DNA of 64,000 bases from Streptomonospora wellingtoniae. GTDB lineage: Bacteria > Actinomycetota > Actinomycetes > Streptosporangiales > Streptosporangiaceae. Every line of letters begins with the position of its first letter. The stretch's first letter is position 1. Positions 9,872 to 18,167 of this stretch are shown in pieces. Under the pieces are notes generated by a model. The model had not been told where the DNA came from. It was given only the letters and a program-made list of their open reading frames with translations, and made no database searches. The DNA lies in NCBI RefSeq assembly GCF_031845375.1, contig NZ_JAVREK010000013.1, forward strand, positions 62,001-126,000, written 5' to 3'. The position numbers were made by a program, and so were the translations under genes.

Positions 9872-10825
9872 TCAGGTCTTGCGCAGCCGCACCCGGCGGA
9901 CCGCGTGGTCGGCGCCCTTGTGCAGCACCAGGGTGGCCCGCCCGCGCGTGGGAGCGATGTTCTCGACCAGGTTCACCTCGTTGATGCTGCGCCACGCGCC
10001 CGTCGCGAACTCCACGGCCTGCTCCTCGTCCAGCTCGCTGGACATGGCGTGGAAGTAGGAGCGCGGGTCGGAGAAGGCGGTGCGCCGCAGCTCCAGGAAG
10101 CGGTCCAGGTACCAGGACCGGATGTGCTCCGCCTTGGCGTCGACGTAGATCGAGAAGTCGAAGAAGTCGGCCACCGCGAGCCGCCCCGGCAGCGGCGGCT
10201 GGAGCACGTTGATGCCTTCGAGGATGAGGATGTCGGGCCGCTGCACCGTCTGCGTCTCGCCGGGGACCAGGTCGTAGGCGAGGTGGGAGTAGACCGGGAT
10301 CTCCATCCGCGGCGCGCCGGCCTTCATCTCCGACACGAACCGCACCAGCGCCCGCCGGTCGTAGCTCTCCGGGAACCCCTTGCGGTTCATGATGCCCCGG
10401 TCCTGCAGGACCGCGTTGGGGTAGAGGAAGTTGTCGGTACTGACCAGCTCCACGTTCGGGTGGTCGGGCCACTGCGCCAGCAGCGTGCGCAGCAGGCGGG
10501 CGGTGGTCGACTTGCCCACCGCCACACTGCCGGCGACGCCGATGACGAACGGCATCGGCTGGTCGCCCTCGCCCAGGAACCCCCGCACCGCGGCGTGCCG
10601 CTGCCGGGTCGCGTTGACATAGAGGTTGAGCAGTCTGGAGAGCGGGAGGTAGATGTCGCGCACGTCGTCGAGCGACGTGGGATCGGTGGTGCCCCGCAGC
10701 GCTTCGAGGTCGTCCTCAGTCAGCCGGAGCGGTGTCGTATCGCGCAGCGCCGCCCATGCCGGCCGGTCGAGTTCCACATACGGCGTTGAGAAGCCGTTCT
10801 TCGTCGAAGCCACGCCTGCCCACAC
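9872..10825 (-). CDS. coaA: Type I pantothenate kinase CoaA
   Basis: 317 residues from the GTG at 10825 (preceded by GAGAGGAC); a second GTG at 10813 gives 313 residues and is nearly as good. The P-loop is GVAGSVAVGKSTTA near residue 96, followed by ELVSTDNFLYPN, KGFPESYD and the late FFDFSIYVDAK. This is the bacterial type I (E. coli and Mycobacterium) PanK family, which phosphorylates pantothenate in the first step of coenzyme A synthesis. coaA commonly lies near glmM and glmS in actinobacteria. The LPXTG surface gene ends 113 nt upstream on the same strand. Confidence 0.95.
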   Translation of the reverse strand: MWAGVASTKNGFSTPYVELDRPAWAALRDTTPLRLTEDDLEALRGTTDPTSLDDVRDIYLPLSRLLNLYVNATRQRHAAVRGFLGEGDQPMPFVIGVAGSVAVGKSTTARLLRTLLAQWPDHPNVELVSTDNFLYPNAVLQDRGIMNRKGFPESYDRRALVRFVSEMKAGAPRMEIPVYSHLAYDLVPGETQTVQRPDILILEGINVLQPPLPGRLAVADFFDFSIYVDAKAEHIRSWYLDRFLELRRTAFSDPRSYFHAMSSELDEEQAVEFATGAWRSINEVNLVENIAPTRGRATLVLHKGADHAVRRVRLRKT

Positions 10826-10938
10826 TAGACGAGTCCTCTCGGACGGCGGCGCCCTCCCCCGGGACAGCGCAGGGAAGGGCCCGATGGTGGTGCGGGATGC
10901 CGTTTCCCCGCACCACCACCGGACGATCGCGCGGACGG

Positions 10939-12528
10939 CTACACGCTGGTCCGGAGCCTGCAACCACCCGTCAAGCGCAGTACGAGGCCGGAGGCGGCGG
11001 CCAGGAGACCCGCCGCGCAGAGCGCCGCGGCGCCGGCGCCGGTCACGGGCAATGCGGCGCCGCCCGGGCCCGCGCCGTCGTAGCCGTAGCCGTCGGGGCC
11101 CTCCGTCGGCTCATCCGTCGGCCCGGGGGCCGGGCTGTCGGTGGGACCGGGTGTCGGCGCGGGATCGTCCGTCGGACTCGGCGACGGTGAGGGGCCGTCC
11201 GTCGGGCTCGGCAACGGCGACGGCGACGGGCTCGGCGTGCCGCCCTCGATCTCCGTCTGGACGCACGCCGCATTGTTGCCGGTCGTGCTCTCCGCAGTCG
11301 GCGTGTGCGCCTCGGCGCAGTTGTTGATCAGCGTGCCCGGTTCGTCGTCGGCGTCTACGCGCAGGACGACGGTGAGCTCGACGGTCTCCCCCGCTTCCAG
11401 GTCCCCGAGGGAGCACCGGACGGACGAGCCGACGGCCGCGCACTGCTGCGGCAGGGTCTCGACCGCGGTGTGGTCGATGTCGAGCGCGTCCTCCAACACC
11501 GCGCTCTCCGCCGTGTCGGGACCGTTGTTGGTGACCGAGACCGCATAGGTGATCGTGCCGTCCGGCTGCACCGTGGCCGGTCCGGTCTCCGCGACCGCCA
11601 GGTCGGCCTCGGCGTCCCCGATCGGCCCGACGACGGTGGTGGCGCAGGAGTCGTTGTTGCCCGTGTCCGATTCCCGGGACCCGGTGTAGACCGTTGCGCA
11701 GTTGACGATCTCGGTTCCCGGCGCGACGCCCGGGTTGACGGAGACGGTGACCTCCAACTCGACCGCGTCGCCGGGGGCCAGCGTGCCGAGGTCGCAGCTG
11801 ATGGCGAGCCCGCTCGGCGGGCACCGGCCGGGCAGGCTCTCGATCGTGGTCAGGTTGCCGTTCGTCGGGTCCTGAACGAAGACCTCCACCGCGTCCGAGG
11901 GGCCGTTGTTGGTGACGACGATCGTGTAGGTGATGGTGCCGTCCGGGTTCACCGTCGCCGGGTCGCCGGTCTTGGTGATCTCCACGTCGGTCAGGGTCTG
12001 CGTCTGCGCGATGTTCTGCGTCCGGGCCCCTTGGGCGTTGGAGGCGGCGGCCTCCGCCGGATTGGTGATGTTCGTGCCGTCGGAGACCCCCGGGTCGACC
12101 CGCACGGTGATCTGGTAGGTCGCCGAGCCTCCGGGTGCGATCGTCGTGCCGTCCCCGCCGCAGGTCACCACCTGCCCGGAGGCGGTGCAGTCCGGGGAGG
12201 AGGCGAAGTCGAGGTCGCCGTCCAGCGTGTCGGTCACCGTGACGTCCTCGGCCGCCTCGTCGCCGCTGTTGGTGACCGTGACCGTGTAGGTCGCCTCGTC
12301 GCCGGCGATCATCGGGTTCGGCGAGACGCTCTTGGAGATGCCCAGAACCGGGGCCTGCTGGTGCACGCGCTCCGGCGGCGGTTCGGCGGACCCGCCGGTC
12401 GAAGCCGCCAGGTCGGCGGGCTCCGCCGAGGTCGGCCCGGCCGCCGGCCAGCTCCCCGCCAGCACCAGCGCCAGCGCCGCCGCCGTCCAGGCGGCGCGGG
12501 CCGGTGCACCTGTTGCTGCCTTGCGCAT
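10939..12528 (-). CDS. LPXTG-anchored surface protein with three DUF11 repeats
   Basis: 529 residues. There is an N-terminal signal peptide (basic MRKAATGAPAR, then a hydrophobic core). Three DUF11-type beta-sandwich repeats follow at about residues 60-165, 178-283 and 310-415, each with a pattern like PDGTITYTIVVTNNGPSDA and a cysteine pair. A Pro/Ser/Asp-rich stalk leads to the sorting signal LPVTG (residues 493-497), a hydrophobic helix and a short Arg-containing tail. It should be cleaved by sortase and linked to the cell wall; no sortase gene is in the window. The repeats probably make a rod; adhesion is a guess. It is divergent from glmS. Confidence 0.87.
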   Translation of the reverse strand: MRKAATGAPARAAWTAAALALVLAGSWPAAGPTSAEPADLAASTGGSAEPPPERVHQQAPVLGISKSVSPNPMIAGDEATYTVTVTNSGDEAAEDVTVTDTLDGDLDFASSPDCTASGQVVTCGGDGTTIAPGGSATYQITVRVDPGVSDGTNITNPAEAAASNAQGARTQNIAQTQTLTDVEITKTGDPATVNPDGTITYTIVVTNNGPSDAVEVFVQDPTNGNLTTIESLPGRCPPSGLAISCDLGTLAPGDAVELEVTVSVNPGVAPGTEIVNCATVYTGSRESDTGNNDSCATTVVGPIGDAEADLAVAETGPATVQPDGTITYAVSVTNNGPDTAESAVLEDALDIDHTAVETLPQQCAAVGSSVRCSLGDLEAGETVELTVVLRVDADDEPGTLINNCAEAHTPTAESTTGNNAACVQTEIEGGTPSPSPSPLPSPTDGPSPSPSPTDDPAPTPGPTDSPAPGPTDEPTEGPDGYGYDGAGPGGAALPVTGAGAAALCAAGLLAAASGLVLRLTGGCRLRTSV

Positions 12529-12797
12529 GTCGTCCCCGTCGGATGGGCTGAGCGGACAGGATCCGATCCTGGGCCCCGGCCGGAGTGCGGACGGGCGACG
12601 GACACGGGGCGATACACGGCGATTGGGCGATCTTTATCCTCTGCTTAACGTCGCCGCACCGACACGCGGCGCACCGAGACCCGTCGGCCGCCTCGGACAA
12701 CCGCGGATAATTCTCCCGCTGTTCACCGGAGAGCACCCGGCGGCTCCTCCGGAGCGCCACAGGGCCTCTGACGTGCGCGGTCTTACCGCAGCCACCA

Positions 12798-12813
12798 AAT
12801 GGTCTATACCCTT
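12798..12813. promoter_or_regulatory. DasR-like operator (dre) upstream of glmS
   Basis: AATGGTCTATACCCTT matches 12 of 16 positions of the actinobacterial dre consensus (ACTGGTCTAGACCACT), including the core TGGTCTA-ACC. It lies 73 bp before the glmS ATG. DasR is a GntR-family regulator that responds to glucosamine-phosphate metabolites, so a site before glucosamine-6-phosphate synthase makes sense. The match is by eye only. Confidence 0.55.
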
Positions 12814-12873
12814 ACCTGCGGAAACTCTTATTGGTATGGGATCCGGGTGGTCGGCCGGAAGCCGTTCATCGCC

Positions 12874-12879
12874 TACGCT
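12874..12879 (+). promoter_or_regulatory. Candidate -10 box giving a leaderless glmS transcript
   Basis: TACGCT lies 7 nt before the glmS ATG. With the usual distance from -10 to transcription start, the mRNA would begin at or next to the A of ATG. In agreement, no Shine-Dalgarno sequence is visible before glmS. No clear -35 hexamer is present. Confidence 0.45.
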
Positions 12880-12886
12880 TGCCCTC

Positions 12887-14737
12887 ATGTGCGGAATCGT
12901 TGGCTACGTCGGGCCGCAACCGGCGCTTGAGGTCGTCGTCGACGGCCTCAAAAGGTTGGAGTACCGCGGGTACGACTCCGCGGGAGTCGCCGTTCTGGCG
13001 GACGGCCGGATGGACACCGAGAAGCGCGCCGGCAAGCTCGCCAACCTGAAGGCGGCCCTGTCCGAGGCGCCGCGCTCGGCCGACGGCATCGGGATCGGGC
13101 ACACCCGCTGGGCCACCCACGGCGCCCCGACCGACGTCAACGCTCACCCCCACGTCGACAACGACAACAGGGTGGCGGTGATCCACAACGGCATCATCGA
13201 GAACTTCGCCTCGCTGCGCCTGGAGCTGGAAGAGCGCGGCTGCAAGTTCTCCTCGGAGACCGACACCGAGGTGGCCGCCCACCTGCTCGGCGAGGAGGTC
13301 AAGGAGCAGGGCGACGACCTGGCCGCCGCCATGCGCGCGGTCTGCCGCCGCCTGGAGGGCGCCTTCACCCTGGTCGCGATGCACGCAGGCGACCCCGACC
13401 TGGTCGTGGCTGCCCGCCGCAACTCGCCGCTGGTGGTCGGGCGCGGCGACGGCGAGAACTTCCTCGCCAGCGACGTCGCCGCCTTCATCGCCCACACCCG
13501 CGACGCAGTCGAGCTGGGCCAGGACCAAGTGGTGGAGCTGCGCCGGGACTCGGTGGCGGTCACCGACTACGACGGCAACCCCGCCCCGGTGCGCGAGTAC
13601 CACGTCGACTGGGACGCCTCGGCCGCCGAGAAGGGCGGCTACGACTACTTCATGCTCAAGGAGATCGTCGAGCAGCCGCAGGCGGTGGCCGACACCCTCC
13701 TGGGCCGCGTGGCCGTCGACGGGACGCTCACCCTCGACGAGATGCGGCTGGCACCGTCCGAGCTCCGCGAAATCGAGAAGATCGTCATCATCGCCTGCGG
13801 GACCTCCTATCATGCGGGCCTGATCGCCAAGTACGCGATCGAGCACTGGTGCCGCGTCCCGTGCGAGGTCGAGGTCGCCAGCGAGTTCCGCTACCGCGAC
13901 CCCATCCTCAACCGGCAGACCATGGTGATCGCCATCTCGCAGTCGGGCGAGAGCATGGACACGCTGATGGCGGTGCGCTACGCCCGCGAGCAGCGCGCCC
14001 GCGTGCTGGCGATCTGCAACGTCAACGGATCGACGATCCCGCGCGAGTCCGACGGCGTGCTCTACACCCACGCCGGACCGGAGGTGGGCGTCGCGGCCAC
14101 CAAGACGTTCCTGACCCAGCTGGTGGCCTGCTACCTGATCGGGCTGTACCTGGCCCAGGTGCGCAACACCAAGTTCGGCGACGAGATCAACGCCGTCATC
14201 GAGCAACTGGCCAACATGCCCGAGCAGGTGGAGAGGGTCCTGGGCACGGTCGGACCGGTGCGCGACCTCGCCCGTTCGCTGGCCGACTCGGGCACCGTGC
14301 TCTTCCTCGGCCGCCATGTGGGCTACCCCGTGGCGCTGGAGGGCGCGCTCAAGCTCAAGGAGCTGGCCTACATGCACGCCGAGGCCTTCGCGGCCGGCGA
14401 GCTCAAGCACGGCCCGATCGCGCTGATCGAGGACGGCCTTCCGGTGGTCGTCGTGGTGCCCTCGCGCGAGGGGCGCGGGGTGCTGCACGACAAGATCGTG
14501 TCCAACATCCAGGAGATCCGGGCCCGCGGCGCCCGCACGATCGTCATCGCCGAGGAGGGCGACGAGAGCGTGCGGCCCTTCGCCGACGAGCTGATCGAGA
14601 TCCCGGCTGTGCCGACCCTGCTGCAGCCGATCGTCTCGTCGATCCCGATGCAGGTGTTCGCCTGCGAGCTGGCGCTGGCCAAGGGCAACGACGTCGACCA
14701 GCCGCGCAACCTCGCCAAGAGCGTGACCGTCGAGTAG
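12887..14737 (+). CDS. glmS: Glutamine--fructose-6-phosphate aminotransferase GlmS
   Basis: 616 residues, the normal length. Cys2 of MCGIVGYVG is the glutaminase nucleophile. The class II glutaminase domain covers about residues 1-220 (GHTRWATHG, HNGIIENF). Two SIS isomerase domains follow (CGTSYHAG, ISQSGESMDT, then GRHVGYPVALEGALKLKE). The C-terminus LAKSVTVE is the family hallmark. It makes glucosamine-6-phosphate for peptidoglycan. No glmS ribozyme is present; control probably comes from the DasR-like site upstream. A very strong terminator follows the stop codon. glmM, which acts next in the pathway, is about 6 kb away with the iron importer in between. Confidence 0.97.
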   Translation: MCGIVGYVGPQPALEVVVDGLKRLEYRGYDSAGVAVLADGRMDTEKRAGKLANLKAALSEAPRSADGIGIGHTRWATHGAPTDVNAHPHVDNDNRVAVIHNGIIENFASLRLELEERGCKFSSETDTEVAAHLLGEEVKEQGDDLAAAMRAVCRRLEGAFTLVAMHAGDPDLVVAARRNSPLVVGRGDGENFLASDVAAFIAHTRDAVELGQDQVVELRRDSVAVTDYDGNPAPVREYHVDWDASAAEKGGYDYFMLKEIVEQPQAVADTLLGRVAVDGTLTLDEMRLAPSELREIEKIVIIACGTSYHAGLIAKYAIEHWCRVPCEVEVASEFRYRDPILNRQTMVIAISQSGESMDTLMAVRYAREQRARVLAICNVNGSTIPRESDGVLYTHAGPEVGVAATKTFLTQLVACYLIGLYLAQVRNTKFGDEINAVIEQLANMPEQVERVLGTVGPVRDLARSLADSGTVLFLGRHVGYPVALEGALKLKELAYMHAEAFAAGELKHGPIALIEDGLPVVVVVPSREGRGVLHDKIVSNIQEIRARGARTIVIAEEGDESVRPFADELIEIPAVPTLLQPIVSSIPMQVFACELALAKGNDVDQPRNLAKSVTVE

Positions 14738-14764
14738 GGGCCCGGTCGGCGCCTGCACACGCGG

Positions 14765-14807
14765 GGCCCGCCGGTCCCGGAGCCTGCTCCGGGACCGGCG
14801 GGCCTTT
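14765..14807 (+). terminator. Rho-independent terminator after glmS
   Basis: Two perfect 19-nt arms (14765-14783 and 14786-14804; GGCCCGCCGGTCCCGGAGC and its complement) separated by 2 nt, followed by TTT. It starts 27 bp after the glmS stop and is nearly symmetric, so it may also stop transcription from the convergent iron-binding-protein gene. Confidence 0.88.
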
Positions 14808-14836
14808 CCGCGGCTGTCTTCTCCCGGCGCCGCTAG

Positions 14837-15850
14837 CTAGGGCGCCTGCACGCCGAAGACGCCGGCCATGTCGTCGAGCACCGCATCGGCGCCCTGGACA
14901 CTGACCGAGGTGAGCCACACCTCGTCGGAGACCTCGTGTTTCTCGCCTTCGAGCTGGTCCCACAGCGGGTTGGATGTGAAGTCCTCGGCCTTCTCCGCCG
15001 CCTCCCCGCTGCCGTCGTCCCACGTTGAGACCATGATGTGGTCGGCGTCGAGGTCGAGGATCTCCTCGGGGGCGAGGTTGGCGGCGATGCCGCCGTCCTC
15101 GGGCATCGGGGCGCCCCCGGGGCGGGGCAGGCCCACGTCCTTCTGGATGATGCCGGGGAAGGACTCCGGCCCGTAGAGGCGCACGGTCGGCTCGCCGGCG
15201 AAGCGGGCGAGCGTCATGGTGGGCATCTCGCCGCCGTTCTCCTCGGCGACGGCCTCGCCCAGGCTCGCGGCCCGCTCCTCGTAGCCGGCGATCTGCTTCT
15301 CGGCCATGTCCTCCTTGCCCAGAGCCTCGCCGGCCAGCAGGTGGTTCTGCTTCCACGTCGCGCCGGTGGTCTCGGAGAACACCGTCGGAGCGATCTTGGA
15401 CAGCTGGTCGTAGACGTCCTCGTGGCGGACCTTGGCCGAGAGGATCAGGTCGGGGCCCAGCTCGGCGATCTTGGCGAGGTCGGGAGCCTCCAGCGTTCCC
15501 ACGACCTCGGCGTCGCCGGCATAGGTCCGCCCCTCGCCGCCCAGGTAGTCGCGCAGCCCGCCGCCGTCGGAGTAGGCGGTGCGGCCGACGACCTCCGCCT
15601 GAAGGCCGACCGCGGAGTCGAGGTAGCTGGTGTCGAGCACCACGACGGTCTCGGGCCGCTGCTCGATCCTCGTCTCGCCCATGGCGTGTTCGACGGTGAC
15701 GGGGAAGCCCTCGGAGCCGCCGTCCTGACCTTGGGAGGCGTCGCCGCCACCGGCGTCCGATCCGCATGCGGTCGCGAGAGTCAGCACTGCGGCTGCGGAT
15801 GCGGTCGCGAGCATCCGCGCGGTCGTGCGCGGGCGAGCGGTGGGCGCCAT
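14837..15850 (-). CDS. Ferric-siderophore ABC transporter substrate-binding lipoprotein
   Basis: 337 residues; the ATG at 15850 is preceded by AGGGAGA. A signal peptide ends in a lipobox (TLATAC), so it is a membrane-anchored lipoprotein. The mature part shows the class III (FepB/FhuD-like) order: RPETVVVLDTSYLDSAVGLQAEVVG, then GPDLILSAKVRHEDVYDQL and a C-terminal lobe with DADHIMVSTWDDG. It captures iron-siderophore complexes outside the cell and hands them to the two permeases encoded divergently. An iron box sits in the 143-bp divergent region. The exact siderophore cannot be inferred. Confidence 0.92.
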   Translation of the reverse strand: MAPTARPRTTARMLATASAAAVLTLATACGSDAGGGDASQGQDGGSEGFPVTVEHAMGETRIEQRPETVVVLDTSYLDSAVGLQAEVVGRTAYSDGGGLRDYLGGEGRTYAGDAEVVGTLEAPDLAKIAELGPDLILSAKVRHEDVYDQLSKIAPTVFSETTGATWKQNHLLAGEALGKEDMAEKQIAGYEERAASLGEAVAEENGGEMPTMTLARFAGEPTVRLYGPESFPGIIQKDVGLPRPGGAPMPEDGGIAANLAPEEILDLDADHIMVSTWDDGSGEAAEKAEDFTSNPLWDQLEGEKHEVSDEVWLTSVSVQGADAVLDDMAGVFGVQAP

Positions 15851-15877
15851 CGGTCTCCCTTTGCAGTTCACGGTAGA

Positions 15878-15896
15878 TTAGGTTCGTCTTGCCTAA
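15878..15896. promoter_or_regulatory. Iron box (IdeR/DmdR-type operator)
   Basis: TTAGGTTCGTCTTGCCTAA matches 15 of 19 positions of the actinobacterial iron-box consensus (TTAGGTTAGGCTCACCTAA) and keeps both outer half-sites. It lies between the binding-protein gene (minus) and the permease-permease-ATPase genes (plus), so one iron-loaded repressor could control both directions. Confidence 0.85.
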
Positions 15897-15993
15897 TGCA
15901 CGACTCGCGTCGTGAAACTGGAAGTATGTGAGTTTTGCGACGTTTTGTCCAGCGTGTGTTCGCAGTCGGTCGGCGAAGGAGAGGGTTGGCGCG

Positions 15994-17055
15994 GTGAGAA
16001 CGAGCCCGGTCGCCCCGCCGCGCGGCGCCCTCGATTCCGCGGCGGCCGGCGCCGGACCCGGGGTCCGGCGCCGCCTGGCGGCCCTGGGGCTGCTGCTGGG
16101 CGCACTCGTGCTGTGCACGGTGCTCAGCGTCGCCGTGGGCGCGCGCGGCCTCGCCCCCGCTGAGGTCTGGCGCGGGCTCGTGGCCCCCGACGGCGGCGAG
16201 GCGGGCGCGATCGTGCACGGACTGCGCCTTCCCCGCACCCTGCTCGGCCTGGTCGTGGGGGCGTCGCTGGGCGCGGCCGGCGTCCTGATGCAGAGCCACA
16301 CCCGCAACCCCATCGCCGACCCGAGCCTGCTGGGCGTGGCCTACGGTGCGGCGTGCGCCGTCGTGCTCAGCGTCTTCCTGCTCGGGCTCAGCGACCTCTC
16401 GGCCTACGTCTGGTTCGCCATCGGGGGCGCGCTGGCCGCGAGCGTCGCCGTGTTCTCGATCGCCTCCGGCGGGGCGCGCGGTCCCACGCCGATGACCCTG
16501 CTGCTGGCCGGCGCAGCCATGACCGCCCTCCTCAGCGCGATCACCTCGGCCGTCGTCCTGCTGGACGAGCGAAGCCTGGAGGTCTACCGCTTCTGGCGCG
16601 TGGGATCGCTCAGCGGCCGCCCCGCGGAGGTCGTGCACCAGATCCTGCCCTTCGCCGCCGCCGGCGCGGCACTGGCGCTGGCCGGGACGCGCGGCATGAA
16701 CGCCCTGGCGCTGGGCGACGACGTCGCCACCGCCCTGGGGCACCGGGTGCGGCTGATCCGCGCCTCCGGCGTCGCCGCCATCGCACTGCTGTGCGGCGCA
16801 GCCGTCGCCGCCGCCGGACCGATCGGGTTCCTGGGCCTGATGGCGCCGCACGCCGCGCGCGCCGTCACCGGGCCCGACCACCGGTGGATGGTGCCCTACG
16901 CGGCGCTCTGCGGCGCCGCGCTCATCCTCGCCGCCGACGTGGTGGGACGCGTCGTGCGCGGCTCCGGCGAGGTCGAGGTGGGAATCGTGCTCGCCGTCAT
17001 GGGCGGCCCCTTCTTCATCGCGCTGGTGCGCCGCAGGAGGCTGATCGAACTGTGA
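15994..17055 (+). CDS. FecCD-family iron-siderophore permease, first subunit
   Basis: 353 residues from a GTG with AAGGAGAGG upstream; the frame opens 66 nt earlier but that segment lacks a good site. About nine or ten hydrophobic helices are visible. The family signatures are LRLPRTLLGLVVGASLGAAGVLMQ, TRNPIADPSLLGVAYGA, LALGDDVATALGHRVRLIR and GPIGFLGLMAPHAAR. It forms half of the inner-membrane channel for ferric siderophores. It overlaps the second permease by 4 nt (GTGA). Divergent transcription from the binding-protein gene starts near the iron box. Confidence 0.93.
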   Translation: MRTSPVAPPRGALDSAAAGAGPGVRRRLAALGLLLGALVLCTVLSVAVGARGLAPAEVWRGLVAPDGGEAGAIVHGLRLPRTLLGLVVGASLGAAGVLMQSHTRNPIADPSLLGVAYGAACAVVLSVFLLGLSDLSAYVWFAIGGALAASVAVFSIASGGARGPTPMTLLLAGAAMTALLSAITSAVVLLDERSLEVYRFWRVGSLSGRPAEVVHQILPFAAAGAALALAGTRGMNALALGDDVATALGHRVRLIRASGVAAIALLCGAAVAAAGPIGFLGLMAPHAARAVTGPDHRWMVPYAALCGAALILAADVVGRVVRGSGEVEVGIVLAVMGGPFFIALVRRRRLIEL

Positions 17056-18167
17056 GAGCGCCCGCTCCCGCCCCCGAGTCGGCGCGCCGCCCGCCGCCCG
17101 GCTCCGGGCTGGACCGCCCGGCGCTGCGCATCGGCGCCGCGTCGTGGCCCTGGCGGCCCCGCGCGGCCCTGGTGTGCCTCGGGGTCGCCGCGCTGCTGAC
17201 CGCCGCCTTCCTGCGGGCCCTGGTGGCCTTCGACTCAAGCGACGTGGGCCTGTCCGAGGTCGCGGCGGTACTCCTGGGAGGGGGTGACTCCGGCCAGCGC
17301 TTCATCGTCCTCGAACTGCGCATGCCGCGCGCGCTCACCGGCGCCCTCGTCGGCTTCGCGCTGGGGCTCTCCGGTGCCGTCCTGCAGTCCCTCGCCCGCA
17401 ACCCGCTGGCAAGCCCCGACACGCTGGGCATCGGCTGGGGCGCGGCGATCGGCGCTGTCACCGTGATCGTGTTCGGCGGCAGCGCCGGCGGGATCAGCGG
17501 GGCCGCGGCCCAGTTAGGGGTCCCGGCGGGGGCGATCGCCGGCGGGCTCGCCGCGGCGGCCGCGGTATTCGGGCTGTCCTGGCGCGCCGGCGTACACAGC
17601 AACCGGCTCCTCCTGGTCGGCATCGCCGTCTCGCTGACCTGCGCGAACCTCGTCTACTGGATCATCACCTGGACCGACCTGCAAAGCGCCGCACGCGCCC
17701 AGACCTGGATCACCGGCAGTCTGCACGCGGCCGACTGGGACCGCGCCGGAGGTGCCGCCCTCGCCCTCGCGGTCATCATCCCGGTGGCCCTAGGGGCGAG
17801 CCGCACGCTCGGCGCGCTGGGTCTGGGCGACGACGCCGCTCTCGGGCTGGGCGTGCGGGTCAGCGCAGCGCGGCTCGTGCTGCTGATGGTCGCCGCGCTG
17901 CTGGTGTGCGTAGCCACCGCGGCGGCCGGACCGGTCAACTTCGTCGCGCTGGCGGCACCCCAGATCGCGCTGCGGGTGTGCCGCTGCGCCCAGCCGCCCC
18001 CGTTCACCTCGATGCTTCTCGGCGGCGCGCTGACGCTGGTCGCCGATCAGCTGGCGGCCGGGCTGTTCGCGCCCACGCAACTCCCCGTCGGCGTGTTCAC
18101 CGCCGTGCTGGGCGCGCCCTTCCTGATGTACCTGATCGTCGTACGACACCGGGAGGCCCGGCTATGA
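17052..18167 (+). CDS. FecCD-family iron-siderophore permease, second subunit
   Basis: 371 residues from the GTG that overlaps the previous stop. A short Pro/Arg-rich N-terminus leads into the same family pattern as its neighbour: LRMPRALTGALVGFALGLSGAVLQ, ARNPLASPDTLGIGWGA, LGLGDDAALGLGVRVSAAR, GPVNFVALAAPQIAL. It should form the heterodimeric permease with the preceding gene product. The next gene overlaps by 4 nt (ATGA), so the three genes are tightly coupled. Confidence 0.93.
   Translation: MRAPAPAPESARRPPPGSGLDRPALRIGAASWPWRPRAALVCLGVAALLTAAFLRALVAFDSSDVGLSEVAAVLLGGGDSGQRFIVLELRMPRALTGALVGFALGLSGAVLQSLARNPLASPDTLGIGWGAAIGAVTVIVFGGSAGGISGAAAQLGVPAGAIAGGLAAAAAVFGLSWRAGVHSNRLLLVGIAVSLTCANLVYWIITWTDLQSAARAQTWITGSLHAADWDRAGGAALALAVIIPVALGASRTLGALGLGDDAALGLGVRVSAARLVLLMVAALLVCVATAAAGPVNFVALAAPQIALRVCRCAQPPPFTSMLLGGALTLVADQLAAGLFAPTQLPVGVFTAVLGAPFLMYLIVVRHREARL

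Noticed and set aside
12529..12886. glmS ribozyme/riboswitch
   Set aside because: No matching core sequence or cleavage-site context; the region looks like ordinary promoter DNA with a DasR-like site.
12866..14758. Long open frame antisense to glmS (630 codons)
   Set aside because: It covers glmS on the other strand, has His/Gln/Leu-rich composition typical of high-GC shadow frames and no recognisable domain.
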